Source of the DNA: Chitinispirillales bacterium
Lineage (GTDB): Bacteria > Fibrobacterota > Chitinivibrionia > Chitinivibrionales > Chitinispirillaceae
Length of the DNA stretch: 64,000 bases
Direction: 5' to 3'
Assembly (NCBI GenBank): GCA_031254105.1
Contig: JAIRVB010000021.1
Coordinates: forward strand, 124,001-188,000
Part shown: one piece after another, positions 9,242 to 18,090 of the stretch
Position numbering within the stretch: the first letter of the stretch is position 1
Layout: each line of letters starts with the position of its first letter
Translations under genes and position numbers: made by a program
The notes under the pieces: generated by a model
The model's input: the letters and a program-made list of their open reading frames with translations, nothing else
Databases searched by the model: none
Told to the model about the DNA's origin: nothing

Positions 9242-10075
9242 TTATCCTATAAGCTTATTCTTTAACGCCTTCTTCTCATCGCTTTTCAATTTACGTTCAA
9301 TTTTTTTTATATCTTCTGCCGGAGGCAGATTTTCAGGAATAATGCCGCGGTTCAGTAACATCCTCCTCACAGCTGTGTTATTATCAACATGTTCGGTTTC
9401 TATGGGCTTTAGTCCATGTAAATCTTTTGCCTGCACGTTAACAGATGTCATTTCAGCCGCAAGGTCTTTTGCTTTTATACTAATAGTTGGTAAGAAATCC
9501 GCAACAGGGCGACTTTCGGGAACGCCGAATTTTTTCTTTAGCGTTATTGTATTCAGTCTGAATAAAGCTTGATCACCCTTAGAGCGAATAATGGCGAAAT
9601 CTTTATCATTCACACCTCTTTCATATAGGGTTTCTGATAATATTTTTTCTGTTTTAGCTAATTTTGCACGAGCCTTTACACGCTCATAGTTTAAGATGCG
9701 CTGTTCGATGATTTCGGCACGTCTGGTTTGAACGGCAAAATAATTTTGCGCAAAAGCAATTTGTTCTTTCTTGCTGTCACCGTTCTGAGCAATAAGGTAA
9801 CATGCATACCGGGTGAGAAGAATATCCGCAACTTCAATTTGAGCGCCCTTCCCCGCTTCGATCACCTTGCTGATGTCAGCAAAATGATAATTGTGATTTT
9901 CACCTGCATTTTTACACGCATCTTTTGCTTTATTAATAGCATTCTCAAAATTACGCCATTGAGTGTAGCCCAATAGTTCCTGCAGTTCTCTTGCGCTCCA
10001 GCATTCTACACCTTCATATTCAGCAACGGCATTCTCGAACTGCGCAAACAATTCTTTAATTTCTTCCGTTTTCAT
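9242..10075 (-). CDS. DNA damage-inducible protein D-like (DinD family)
   Basis: A 277-residue protein of the DinD type. The N-terminal half is BRO-N/KilA-like ([20 protein letters not shown] near residue 25). The family block [14 protein letters not shown] and [20 protein letters not shown] follows at residues about 85-120, and a conserved C-terminal domain ends in a Lys-rich tail. In E. coli the SOS-induced DinD inhibits RecA filament function; orthologues elsewhere are often on mobile DNA. No LexA box could be assigned. Instead, the upstream region holds two copies of a hairpin that copies part of this gene (see 10107-10194). Confidence 0.87.
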   Translation of the reverse strand: MKTEEIKELFAQFENAVAEYEGVECWSARELQELLGYTQWRNFENAINKAKDACKNAGENHNYHFADISKVIEAGKGAQIEVADILLTRYACYLIAQNGDSKKEQIAFAQNYFAVQTRRAEIIEQRILNYERVKARAKLAKTEKILSETLYERGVNDKDFAIIRSKGDQALFRLNTITLKKKFGVPESRPVADFLPTISIKAKDLAAEMTSVNVQAKDLHGLKPIETEHVDNNTAVRRMLLNRGIIPENLPPAEDIKKIERKLKSDEKKALKNKLIG

Positions 10076-10106
10076 ATATCCCTCGTTTACGATTTGTTAC
10101 TATCTA

Positions 10107-10194
10107 TTTCTCTTTAGTCTATCATCTTGCTGATGTCAGCAAGATGATCCTGTTTCTCTTTAGTCTATCATCTTGCTGATGTCAGCAAGATGAT
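10107..10194. repeat. Tandem 42-bp repeat with hairpin, upstream of dinD-like gene
   Basis: Two identical 42-bp copies (10107-10148 and 10153-10194) are separated by 4 bp. Each ends in a 13-bp perfect inverted repeat, ATCATCTTGCTGA-TG-TCAGCAAGATGAT. The same 28-bp hairpin occurs with two mismatches inside the dinD-like coding region at 9861-9888, where it encodes the ADISKV segment. The rest of the gap to 10422 is AT-rich and shows nothing else. Confidence 0.85.
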
Positions 10195-10422
10195 AGTTAT
10201 ACATTTTTTCACAATTGCTCAACAGTCACGGAAAAATGTGTGTAAGTATAAATTGGGGAATTGCAAATGAAAGTTTCTATTTAAGAATATCAGTGAGCGC
10301 TAACTACTTCTACTCACGAGAGTTTTACCGTCACGACTCTATAAAATTACATTTTGCCTCTATAAACAAGTAATTTTTTCAACAGGTAAGGGGTATTAAA
10401 CAGCTGTTGACAGCCACAATCA

Positions 10423-11430
10423 TTAATTTCTCTCTTTTTTGCTTGTTATTCTATATTTGTCAAGTTCATGTTCATCTGCCGCTCCAACATTAAAAATGCT
10501 GCTTTTCCCATCTTTATCAATTATCACCGTTGCCTGATCCTGATTTCTTGCTCTTGAGAACCGCATTACTGCCGAGGCGCTGAATATAAGCTCCGCTTCA
10601 TCAGGTTTCCCAAGCCCTAGTGCCAAAGGGCCTGGAGTGTCACGCAAAGATATTCGCAGTATCCCCGGCCTGTAAAGTTTCTCAAGTACATTGTTTTCTT
10701 CTTCGTCACGCGATATTATCACGCGATAGTGCGGCGATGTCCTAAAATGCCGTCCATAAGCGAGCAGTTTAAAGTCAACGAGAGAAAACTGAGGACTATA
10801 GGATACAAGATCATTAAAACGCGCTCCGGTTTCTATATTTGTCAAAAGGCATCCGCCTGCCGGAGAGCTGTGAGAGAGACCATAGCGTTTGGCATATGCC
10901 AGTTGAACAGTGCGGGTTCTGCCGGATATTCCAAGTAATTTTTCTCTGTCAACAATTCCCGAAAGCTCAATTTCCGTAGGTTCAAGAAGTTTGGCGCTGA
11001 GAGGGCGCAGAAGCTTACCTTTTAAACCGGACAAATTTTCTACTTTATAGAGGCAGCTCATTTTTTGGGACATGGGCCGCTGCCCAACAACTTCTCCTGT
11101 TGCAAGGCAAGCAGCACCCATCTCTTCCATAATCTGCCCAGCTTTAATAAGACGATTGATACGGCAATCTACACATGGATTGGCATTTTTTCCAAATCCA
11201 AATTTCGGATTGCGTATCATATCTAAAAATTCCTCACCTTCTTCCTCTATACGCAACGGAACACCCAAGTCGAGAGCATAGCTTTCTATCTGGTAAAAGT
11301 TTTTGCCAACCTTTGAGTAAAAAGGAAGCACGAAATGTAAGGCTGTAACGTCAAGTCCCTGCTCTTTTAGCAAGTGAACCGCAATTACACTGTCAAGTCC
11401 GCCGCTAAACATTACTATAGCTTTTTTCAT
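10423..11430 (-). CDS. ThiI/MnmA-like tRNA sulfurtransferase-type ATPase
   Basis: About 335 residues from the ATG at 11430. The N-terminus has a PP-loop ATP pyrophosphatase motif (IVMFSGGLDSVIAVHLLKEQ), as in MnmA and ThiI. Cys residues that could carry sulfur follow: NPCVDCR near residue 98 and the later GGCLLT. The second half contains the VDFKLLAYGRHFR segment and a C-terminal NFACT-R/DUF814-like part seen in 'tRNA 4-thiouridine(8) synthase-like' proteins of anaerobes. Activation of a tRNA uridine for thiolation is the likely reaction; the exact nucleotide is not known. The open frame extends 10 codons upstream, but those codons are made of the heptamer repeat, so ATG 11430 is preferred although no ribosome site is visible. 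Confidence 0.75.
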   Translation of the reverse strand: MKKAIVMFSGGLDSVIAVHLLKEQGLDVTALHFVLPFYSKVGKNFYQIESYALDLGVPLRIEEEGEEFLDMIRNPKFGFGKNANPCVDCRINRLIKAGQIMEEMGAACLATGEVVGQRPMSQKMSCLYKVENLSGLKGKLLRPLSAKLLEPTEIELSGIVDREKLLGISGRTRTVQLAYAKRYGLSHSSPAGGCLLTNIETGARFNDLVSYSPQFSLVDFKLLAYGRHFRTSPHYRVIISRDEEENNVLEKLYRPGILRISLRDTPGPLALGLGKPDEAELIFSASAVMRFSRARNQDQATVIIDKDGKSSIFNVGAADEHELDKYRITSKKERN

Positions 11431-11440
11431 AAGATATAAA

Positions 11441-11480
11441 ATACAAATTACAATGTACAATGTACAATGTACAAATAAAA
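11441..11480. repeat. Tandem 7-bp repeats (TACAATG type)
   Basis: Five or so heptamers (TACAAAT, TACAATG, TACAATG, TACAATG, TACAAAT) end 10 bp before the start codon of the thiouridylase-like gene. On that gene's strand they read TGTACAT/TGTAATT. Confidence 0.85.
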
Positions 11481-11553
11481 CTGTATATCCAATATAAATT
11501 TTTGAATTTTGTACATTTTTACCTTACATAACTGGTGACAGTGTTATTTTATA

Positions 11554-11720
11554 TTAAAGGGCGCCTCCAAAAACCTGACACGGCAATCAGTCGGCCCTTT
11601 TTCTGCCATCCTGCGTTTGATTTTTTGCTATACTTTCACGTATTTGTTGCAAAATCAGCCTTGATTGACGAAAAATGTCCCAGCATCTCACCACGCCAGG
11701 TTTTTGGAGGCGTCCTTTAA
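11554..11720. mobile_element. 167-bp MITE-like element with 30-bp inverted repeats
   Basis: The ends 11554-11583 and 11691-11720 are inverted repeats matching at 26 of 30 positions (core AGG(G/A)CGCCTCCAAAAACCTG). The interior has no intact transposase. On the minus strand a frame through it gives peptide text (FRQSRLILQQI) that could be the tail of a transposase, so this may be an internally deleted insertion sequence. No clear target duplication was identified. The right end supplies the only ATG for the acyltransferase gene downstream. Confidence 0.7.
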
Positions 11721-12666
11721 GATTATCCATGAACACTGTCTTAAAATATTTGTAACTTATAAATTGCTGTTTAGGGGGATTATAATCAATACACCAAAAA
11801 TAGGGCACTATTTTGAGTATACGGCTCTGCGTTTTGCCGAGACTGTTATAAATTTCATTCCCCGCTTCTTAGCTCTCAGGCTGGGAGCTTTTGTAGGGCA
11901 AATTATCTGTTTTTGTGGTGTTTATAGGAAGATTGTTCAAAAAAACTTTGATCATGTGGGCATTTGGAATCACAATCAGACTAAGCGGATTATTCCGGAA
12001 TTATACCGTAATATAGGACGTTACGCTACCGATTTTCTAAGAAATGGCGCGCTACCGCCATGGCGGGTACATGATTTCCACTTGGTGGATGAAGCTTCCG
12101 CGCGCGGCAAAGGTACTGTTGTTGTTCTGGCTCACTTTGGAAACTGGGAACTTTTAGCCGCTATTTTTGGCAGTAAGGTCAACAATCTCAATGTGATAGC
12201 CAAACCGATGCAAAATCCGTTAGTGGAAAGATGGCTTTATAAGAAACGAACAGGTTCTTCTGTAAAAACCATCTACACTAAGAACGCATTGCGGGGAATG
12301 CTCGATGCACTCAGAAAAAATGGTATAACCGCTATCCTTATTGATCAGCATATGCGCGCTATGGGAACACCAGTTCTATTTTTAGGCAAAACAGCTTCAA
12401 CAGTACGGACAGTCGCGGGATTGGTACGCAAAACCGGTTCAACAGTGATGCCTGTTTATGCGCTGCTTGATGAAAATGGCTCATATGATATTTGCATCTC
12501 CGTGGCTGAATCGCCAATTTCTGAGGGCAGCGATGAAGAGAACATTATCAATATGATACAAATTCAACACAACGATATCATCTCACAGTGGATCAAAGAA
12601 CATCCCGCGCACTGGTTTGGATGGTTTCACAAACGGTTCAAAGGATACGTGGACTACAATCTTTAG
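11665..12666 (+). CDS. Lipid A/lysophospholipid acyltransferase (LpxL/HtrB family)
   Basis: Transfers an acyl chain to a lipid A-type or related glycolipid at the inner membrane. The catalytic H-x4-E motif is seen in VLAHFGNWELLAAIF near residue 155. The family's L-I-D-Q-H motif (AILIDQHMRAMGTPVLFLG) is near 225, and the last 40 residues contain HPAHWFGWFHKRFK, typical of LpxL proteins. The start is uncertain. The only in-frame ATG (11665) lies inside a MITE-like element, and family similarity begins near GHYFEYTALRF (about 11800). A ribosome-site-like AGGGGG at about 11771-11776 is followed by ATT ATA ATC rather than ATG. The original start may have been destroyed by the insertion. The stop is 7 bp before the rmuC start. 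Confidence 0.82.
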   Translation: MTKNVPASHHARFLEASFKIIHEHCLKIFVTYKLLFRGIIINTPKIGHYFEYTALRFAETVINFIPRFLALRLGAFVGQIICFCGVYRKIVQKNFDHVGIWNHNQTKRIIPELYRNIGRYATDFLRNGALPPWRVHDFHLVDEASARGKGTVVVLAHFGNWELLAAIFGSKVNNLNVIAKPMQNPLVERWLYKKRTGSSVKTIYTKNALRGMLDALRKNGITAILIDQHMRAMGTPVLFLGKTASTVRTVAGLVRKTGSTVMPVYALLDENGSYDICISVAESPISEGSDEENIINMIQIQHNDIISQWIKEHPAHWFGWFHKRFKGYVDYNL

Positions 12667-12673
12667 GAGAAAT

Positions 12674-14104
12674 ATGGAAACAGGTACAATTATCATAATT
12701 GCCGTTTTTATTGCGGCAACTGCTGTTCAAATTATTCTTTTTCGCAAGAAAAGCAGAGGCGATAATTCTATCCTTGCTGATTATGACGAGATGAAACAAA
12801 AAATAAAAGAACTCGAAAACGAAAAGATTGTTCTCATTGAGGATAAAAGCCGCTTCACTACGTTATGTGAAGGTGCTCAAAAGCAAAAAAATGAAGCTGA
12901 TGAAGCAAAGAAGCAGGCGGAAAATCAGGTAAAAGAAAAACAGGAAAAAATAAATGAGTTGGAAAAGGAGATCGCCGGACTATATGCTGATTTAAGAGCG
13001 AGTGGGGAGAAATTAACCACTCAAAAGAAGGAGATTGAATCTCTCCAGGAAAATGCTAAAAATGAGTTTAAAAATATCGCAAATGAAATTTTAACCGCAA
13101 ACACAAAAGCTTTTAATGAAAATAACGCAAATAAGTTAAAAGATATTTTAAAGCCGTTCAGCGATAATTTTGGAGAGTTCAAAAAGAAGGTAGAAGAAAC
13201 TTATGACAAGGAGGCGCGGCAAAGGACTTCTTTAGAACAGCAGGTAAAAGACTTGTTAGCGCAAACTAATAAAGTAAGCGAACAAGCAAATAATTTGGCA
13301 GCAGTTTTAAAAGGGGATAAAAAAAAGCAGGGAATCTGGGGTGAAAAGATTCTGGAAACTATTTTGGAAAAATCCGGCCTTATAAAGAATACCCACTACG
13401 AATTGCAGCCAACAGACTCACATGGAAAAAGGCCGGACGCCGTGGTATATCTGCCCGATAACAGAGCCGTGATAATTGACGCTAAAGTATCCTTGATAAA
13501 CTATACATATTATTCCGAGGCTGATGAAACAGAAGATAAGAAAAACTATCTGAAAGAGTATAAAAATGACGTTTACAGGCAGATAAGCAATCTTAGCTCA
13601 AAAAACTACGACAAGGAGATGAGCGAAAAGTCTCTCGATTTTATGATAATGCTTTTTCCGGTAGAAGCCGCGTATCTTACACTCATTCAAGAGTTTAACG
13701 AATTATGGAATGAGGCGTATGAGAAAAGGATTTTACTTGTTAGTCCTACAAACTTAATTGCGTGCTCAAAACTGATAGAGAGCTTATGGCGACGGGATGA
13801 TATCAGCAAAAACGCGCAGGAGATCGTCAGGGTAGGTACCTCTTTGTATGAGAAATTTGCCGGCTTCGCAAAAGATATTGAAGATATTGGGCGGTTTTTA
13901 GAGAAGAGCAGAGACTCTTATGATGAGGCGGTAAAAAAACTGAGCAGCGGCAAGGGGAATTTAGTCAGGACTGCAGAAAACTTGATAAAGCTGGGGATAA
14001 AACCGAATAAACAGATCCCCAAAAGTCTTTGCGATGACATTGAGGGGTTGGAAGCTTTACCTACAGAGAGTTTTGAACAATACCCCAGCCTCAGGGATGT
14101 GTGA
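12674..14104 (+). CDS. rmuC: RmuC family protein
   Basis: A 476-residue RmuC-type protein, linked genetically to limiting rearrangement at inverted repeats and carrying a degenerate restriction-nuclease fold. It has an N-terminal membrane helix (IIIIAVFIAATAVQIILF, about residues 6-23), then a long coiled coil to about residue 190. The conserved core follows, with KKQGIWGE (about 220), GKRPDAVVYLPDNRAVIIDAKVS-type PD-(D/E)xK strand (about 255-278, written here in part) and FPVEAAYL (about 335). The ATG at 12674 has GGAGA upstream; the open frame further upstream overlaps the acyltransferase and is not needed. It is tightly linked to the upstream gene. Confidence 0.9.
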   Translation: METGTIIIIAVFIAATAVQIILFRKKSRGDNSILADYDEMKQKIKELENEKIVLIEDKSRFTTLCEGAQKQKNEADEAKKQAENQVKEKQEKINELEKEIAGLYADLRASGEKLTTQKKEIESLQENAKNEFKNIANEILTANTKAFNENNANKLKDILKPFSDNFGEFKKKVEETYDKEARQRTSLEQQVKDLLAQTNKVSEQANNLAAVLKGDKKKQGIWGEKILETILEKSGLIKNTHYELQPTDSHGKRPDAVVYLPDNRAVIIDAKVSLINYTYYSEADETEDKKNYLKEYKNDVYRQISNLSSKNYDKEMSEKSLDFMIMLFPVEAAYLTLIQEFNELWNEAYEKRILLVSPTNLIACSKLIESLWRRDDISKNAQEIVRVGTSLYEKFAGFAKDIEDIGRFLEKSRDSYDEAVKKLSSGKGNLVRTAENLIKLGIKPNKQIPKSLCDDIEGLEALPTESFEQYPSLRDV

Positions 14105-14114
14105 CATCTCACAT

Positions 14115-14138
14115 CCGTCCTCCCGCGAAGGCGGGAAC
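14115..14138. repeat. Dispersed hairpin repeat, TCCCGC-GAAG-GCGGGA type
   Basis: A 6-bp stem with GAAG loop inside the context CGTCCTCCCGCGAAGGCGGGAACC. A related copy lies at 24848-24871. It sits between the convergent rmuC and glycosidase genes; a second GC-rich hairpin (CCCGCCC...GGGGG) follows at about 14160-14185. They may act as terminators. Confidence 0.6.
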
Positions 14139-14201
14139 CTGTTTTTAATGCCGGATCGGAACACTAAATCCCGCCCCCGCCCTTTCGGGGGTTACGGACA
14201 A

Positions 14202-17200
14202 TCAGGCCTTATACACATCAATAAACACTTCACCGGTCAATCCGGACGCCCGTCCGTTAAGGCGCAGCACATTATCTACAGTGTTTACAACTTCCACTGA
14301 CAGCTCATTGCGCTGAGAGGTGCAGTATTGTGTAATGTCCATTTCCATAGGGTGCCAGTTGAGCGATCCGACATCTTTATTATTTACTTTTACATATACT
14401 GTACCTGAAACTTGCGAAAAGCGCAGTATAAGCTTGTCAAAATCGTTCGGAACTTCAAATGTCTGATTGTAACAACCGCGGCCGCTGAGGTACGGATAAC
14501 CGTACTTTGTCCAGGAATCGTGCCCGACTATGCCGGAAGGTTTATCAAGTGTCCAGCCGTGAGGCCCCTTTGCGATAGAGAAATTCCCCATGATAAGCGG
14601 AGGATACACGAGCGCCTGAGGTTCTGCCGTGCCTACTGCGGTTCGTATAGAGAGACGGTTCAGACCCTTTACAATTTTCTTGCGGACATCGTAATAGAAT
14701 ATTTTTTCACCGAATAATTTTTCGAGGCAGCAATCGTTCACAAAAGTAGTTTCGTTTTGGTTTTTTTCGAACGGTGTTTGAAGTTTACCGTCGCTGAACT
14801 GCTCTTTGTCGATTTTTGTGCCATTAATGCTTACTTCCTGATCCGCAAATGGCGTAATGCTGTTGGCAAGCCCGCTTAGCATGAACACGCAGTAATCGGG
14901 AATACTTTTTGCTTCAAAAGTAGTCTCGTAAAAGTGGGAAAACTGACCGGTTTCCCGGCTAAGGCCTATTCGTATATTCCAGTTTGACAGCGGTAAAACG
15001 TTCATGCTGAGCGGATCAAATGTCCACTGGTCTTTAAATACAATCCTGTAAGAGCGTGCCGGGAGTGCAAGCGGGTTAAAATCCTGCGGCGCAGGTTGTC
15101 CGTTGCTTTGGGCGGAAGAGAGTTTATTTGCGCTGGAAACAACAAGAAGTGTTTGCAGGGGTGAAAAATAAAAACGTGCCCTTGCCGTTGTTTTGTCCAC
15201 TTCAAGCAGTTCTAAGTCATTTATTTTGCCGTTTTGGCAATTAATAACAGCAAAATATTTGTCGGCAGGCATCTCCGCTATTACCGCCATTTCATCTGCT
15301 TCCGACTGGTTATGAAACAGATAGAACTTGCACCCTTCTCCGTGATAACCTTGCACAGATATATCGGCGCGGTCGCCGTTTTCCCGCAAAAGCGTAATTT
15401 CCTGTTTGACTTTATCAAGAGAGCTGTCTAAATCAGCGGCAGAAGAAACAACAACATTTTTTGCCTTGGAAGTAAGAAGTTTTTGAATACGGGCGGTTAC
15501 TGTGGCGCTTTCCCCATCTTCAAATGTCCCCTTTGGCGCTTCGTCCATAAATACGATTGTAGTCCCTTTTGCCGCGAGCTTCTCGATGAATACAAGAAGG
15601 CTTCTTGTAACTAAAGGTGCGTAAGAAATTACAAGCGCCTGGTAGTTGCCTTTACGGATGCGGTCTGCTGTCGCAAACTCCCCGGTTTGCCGTGGCACGC
15701 AGGCTAAGAGAAGCTCCTCAGTAATAACATCGAATTGCATACCTGAGCTGTAAAGGGCGTCAACTGTTTTCTGAAATTTGGTAAGTCCTTTTGCCGCGGT
15801 TTTTAAGCTGTTCGGCAGATATTCAGATATAATAGATTCGCTGGGGTTTAATAGAGCGATCTCTTTTGGCGCCTGCAATCTTTTCAGCGATTCCTGGTTT
15901 CTTGAGCTGTAGTCGCAGAGGAGCCGCATGTGTTCCCACTCCGGCGAATACCAGGCCGGGCTGCAAGGGGTTTTGTAATAGCCGCGTCTATCGATATTAA
16001 AAAAGAATCCATCGAACAAAATGCGCGATGGTCCCGCAAGCAGACTAAGGTCTATCTCTCTTTTTAAACTTTGAATAGTGTTGCCTATTCCGATACGGTT
16101 ACGGCCTATAACCGTTATTGTCTCGCGGCGGTATTGATTTGTGTTTACATCCGCCATTGCACGCAAAAGCGCGTAATTATCAAGAGAACCATCAAGGTTT
16201 TGCAGCCCAAGCGATCCTATAGTGACATCAGGCAAAACATATCCATCGCGAAGGGCGTTTTCAGGGCGGTACATCCCGGTTTCAGGCCACAGTACCCACT
16301 GTGACAGGCGGTATTTTTTAGCCCACACTTCAATAGGGGAAACAAATCGCTCCGCCATCAGGCTAAAGATAAAAGAGTGTACATGCAACCTGGTCCTTTC
16401 TGCGCCGCTGCTTTCAAAAAACAGATAGGGCAGGAGTCCGATAAGATCCTTTTTATACTTTGATTTGTATTTAACAGCGATATCATCATCCCAGAAAATG
16501 GCGTTGCCTCCGGGACGAAGATTAGGCATTTCAGTAACAAACCCTTCAAAAGTGGCCGGAATATATTTCGAAAAATTTGCTCTGAGCACCTCAAGTGTGT
16601 TCTGTATGTAGAGCGCGACTAATTTCGGATTAATTATATTGGGAACAAAGCCTCCCGCAGGGTCGCTCGTAAATGTTTTTTTATATAAAAGAAGACTCCA
16701 ATCCGCAGCGGGCGCTTTCCAGCTCATGCCGGATTTACCTGTGGGAACGGAGACATTTTTTATATGAGCATTTAAAACCGCATTCCCATTTTTCTTCACA
16801 GCTTGAGCAATATAGCTGCCCTGCGGATCAAGGTTGATTTCGCATTCAAGTGTGGATTGAGCAGGATTTACTTCGCGCTCAAGAACCAGATACTCTGCTC
16901 TCAGTTTGCGGTTCTGGTTTAAAATGCAGTCAAAACTCCCGCTCCAGGAGAGTGAAAAGTCATCGGCAAGCCGCACCCCTATCCCATGCTGCTTGGCTAT
17001 TTCAAGCACAAATCCAAAATTCTCCAAAAATTCCTGCGACATATATGAGGGATACATGTCGCGCCCCGGTCGAATAACTACCCCACCAAATCCCTTGGAA
17101 ATCAAAGCATTAAGCTGCTTCTCAAGTTCTTGTACCGTAATGGAAAGATTCCATATCCACATAGCCCATGGCTGGGACTCACGACTGGGTTTGGCAAGAG

Positions 17201-17219
17201 AATTTTTCAAGTTTTTCAA
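14202..17219 (-). CDS. Large glycosidase-like protein (GH106/GH2-related architecture)
   Basis: About 1,005 residues. The N-terminal part reads W-x-W-N-x-x-I-T, QLNALISKGFGGVVIRPG, then GIGVRLADDFSLSWSG, the TIM-barrel pattern of GH106-type and related 'glycosyl hydrolase' proteins. A central domain with EALLLACVPR-like and PLVTRSLLVFIEKLA text resembles the Rossmann-like beta-galactosidase trimerisation insert. The C-terminus (last 130 residues) is a galactose-binding jelly roll with VKVNNKDVGSLNWHPMEMDI. No signal peptide is clear. I prefer the TTG at 17219, which has GGGAG six bases upstream; the open frame reaches 17303. Substrate is unknown; plant or host polysaccharide side chains are plausible. 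Catalytic residues were not assigned. Confidence 0.7.
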   Translation of the reverse strand: MKNLKNSLAKPSRESQPWAMWIWNLSITVQELEKQLNALISKGFGGVVIRPGRDMYPSYMSQEFLENFGFVLEIAKQHGIGVRLADDFSLSWSGSFDCILNQNRKLRAEYLVLEREVNPAQSTLECEINLDPQGSYIAQAVKKNGNAVLNAHIKNVSVPTGKSGMSWKAPAADWSLLLYKKTFTSDPAGGFVPNIINPKLVALYIQNTLEVLRANFSKYIPATFEGFVTEMPNLRPGGNAIFWDDDIAVKYKSKYKKDLIGLLPYLFFESSGAERTRLHVHSFIFSLMAERFVSPIEVWAKKYRLSQWVLWPETGMYRPENALRDGYVLPDVTIGSLGLQNLDGSLDNYALLRAMADVNTNQYRRETITVIGRNRIGIGNTIQSLKREIDLSLLAGPSRILFDGFFFNIDRRGYYKTPCSPAWYSPEWEHMRLLCDYSSRNQESLKRLQAPKEIALLNPSESIISEYLPNSLKTAAKGLTKFQKTVDALYSSGMQFDVITEELLLACVPRQTGEFATADRIRKGNYQALVISYAPLVTRSLLVFIEKLAAKGTTIVFMDEAPKGTFEDGESATVTARIQKLLTSKAKNVVVSSAADLDSSLDKVKQEITLLRENGDRADISVQGYHGEGCKFYLFHNQSEADEMAVIAEMPADKYFAVINCQNGKINDLELLEVDKTTARARFYFSPLQTLLVVSSANKLSSAQSNGQPAPQDFNPLALPARSYRIVFKDQWTFDPLSMNVLPLSNWNIRIGLSRETGQFSHFYETTFEAKSIPDYCVFMLSGLANSITPFADQEVSINGTKIDKEQFSDGKLQTPFEKNQNETTFVNDCCLEKLFGEKIFYYDVRKKIVKGLNRLSIRTAVGTAEPQALVYPPLIMGNFSIAKGPHGWTLDKPSGIVGHDSWTKYGYPYLSGRGCYNQTFEVPNDFDKLILRFSQVSGTVYVKVNNKDVGSLNWHPMEMDITQYCTSQRNELSVEVVNTVDNVLRLNGRASGLTGEVFIDVYKA

Positions 17220-17675
17220 ACCATACTCCCATGTACTGAGGGTATTATTACAAAATACACTCAATAGTAATTTAAGGATTAAATCGGACGGGGAAACCGC
17301 CAATATACAACTCTATTATCATTAATTTAGTTCGGGATAATGGGAAAGTCAATTAGTTTCTACCGTGTGGTAATGAGTATGAGGCTATAAGTTATTGATT
17401 TTATTTGAACTACGAGAATGTAAAAAATTAATGGAGATTTTAAGATTAAAGTTTAGATAAGGGTAGAGGCGCGTTAATATTTACCTGATCAGGTAAATAT
17501 TAACGCGCTGGGCAAAAACAGCAAAAATAGTTTATAACGCGCTTTATGATAACCGCTTCCTAAATGTATTTTTCCGATCTGTTACCGCCCGGATACCACT
17601 AATTTAAGGAACGTCCGGGATATTGTACGGTGTATATCAGATCGTCAATTGTAGGAATTGGGGGAAAAGAAGCTG
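17220..17675. other. Intergenic region upstream of glycosidase gene
   Basis: About 370-455 bp without a gene. Its one notable feature is the 40-bp palindrome listed next. The rest is AT-rich and presumably holds the glycosidase promoter. Confidence 0.6.
17469..17508. promoter_or_regulatory. Perfect 40-bp palindrome
   Basis: The left half GCGCGTTAATATTTACCTGA is followed immediately by its exact reverse complement, with no spacer. It lies about 250 bp upstream of the glycosidase start and 170 bp downstream of the small gene at 17676-18053. It could be a large operator, or a hairpin ending the upstream transcript; there is no T-run directly after it on the minus strand. Confidence 0.9.
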
Positions 17676-18053
17676 CTATTCATCAAAGAACATGACAACT
17701 ACTTTATAGCTAACTTTACCCGCTTCAATTAATTCAGGAATTGAAGTGGTATAAACACTTAAATCTATGATAATACGACCTTTTTCCACTGTAGTTGTAG
17801 TATAATACCATTCATCATTAGTATTATCTACTCCTGTGATGCCGTTGTATAGTACGACAACCATGCCGCTATCAAAATTATCATTAAGAATATTTGTTCT
17901 ATAAGTGATGGGATAGGCGAAAAATGTCTCTATCCATGCATCCTCAGTAACCGATCCCGTATATGTAACAATATTGTACTTAGAAGGCGGCCCTTGCTCC
18001 CCTCCAGAGCGCGGATCAAGGGTATCGATTGTTCGACAGTAATGAATTACCAA
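17676..18053 (-). CDS. Small exported-type protein, N-terminus apparently lost
   Basis: A 125-residue frame opening at a TTG without a visible ribosome site. The body resembles the C-terminal beta-rich domain of small lipoproteins (TGSVTEDAWIETFFAYPI, NILNDN, YKVVVMFFDE near the end). Just before it is GGEQGPPSKY, which looks like the last piece of a collagen-like G-x-x repeat. Relatives normally begin with a lipoprotein signal peptide, absent here. It is therefore probably a truncated gene, although a genuine short gene cannot be excluded. It lies 37 bp downstream of the GH8 gene on the same strand. Confidence 0.45.
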   Translation of the reverse strand: MVIHYCRTIDTLDPRSGGEQGPPSKYNIVTYTGSVTEDAWIETFFAYPITYRTNILNDNFDSGMVVVLYNGITGVDNTNDEWYYTTTTVEKGRIIIDLSVYTTSIPELIEAGKVSYKVVVMFFDE

Positions 18054-18090
18054 TGGTAAATTTGGGTCTGAGTTCTTAGCTTAAATCCTC

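Noticed and set aside
10107-10194. CRISPR-like repeat pair
   Set aside because: Only two units with a 4-bp gap, no spacers of regular size and no cas genes.
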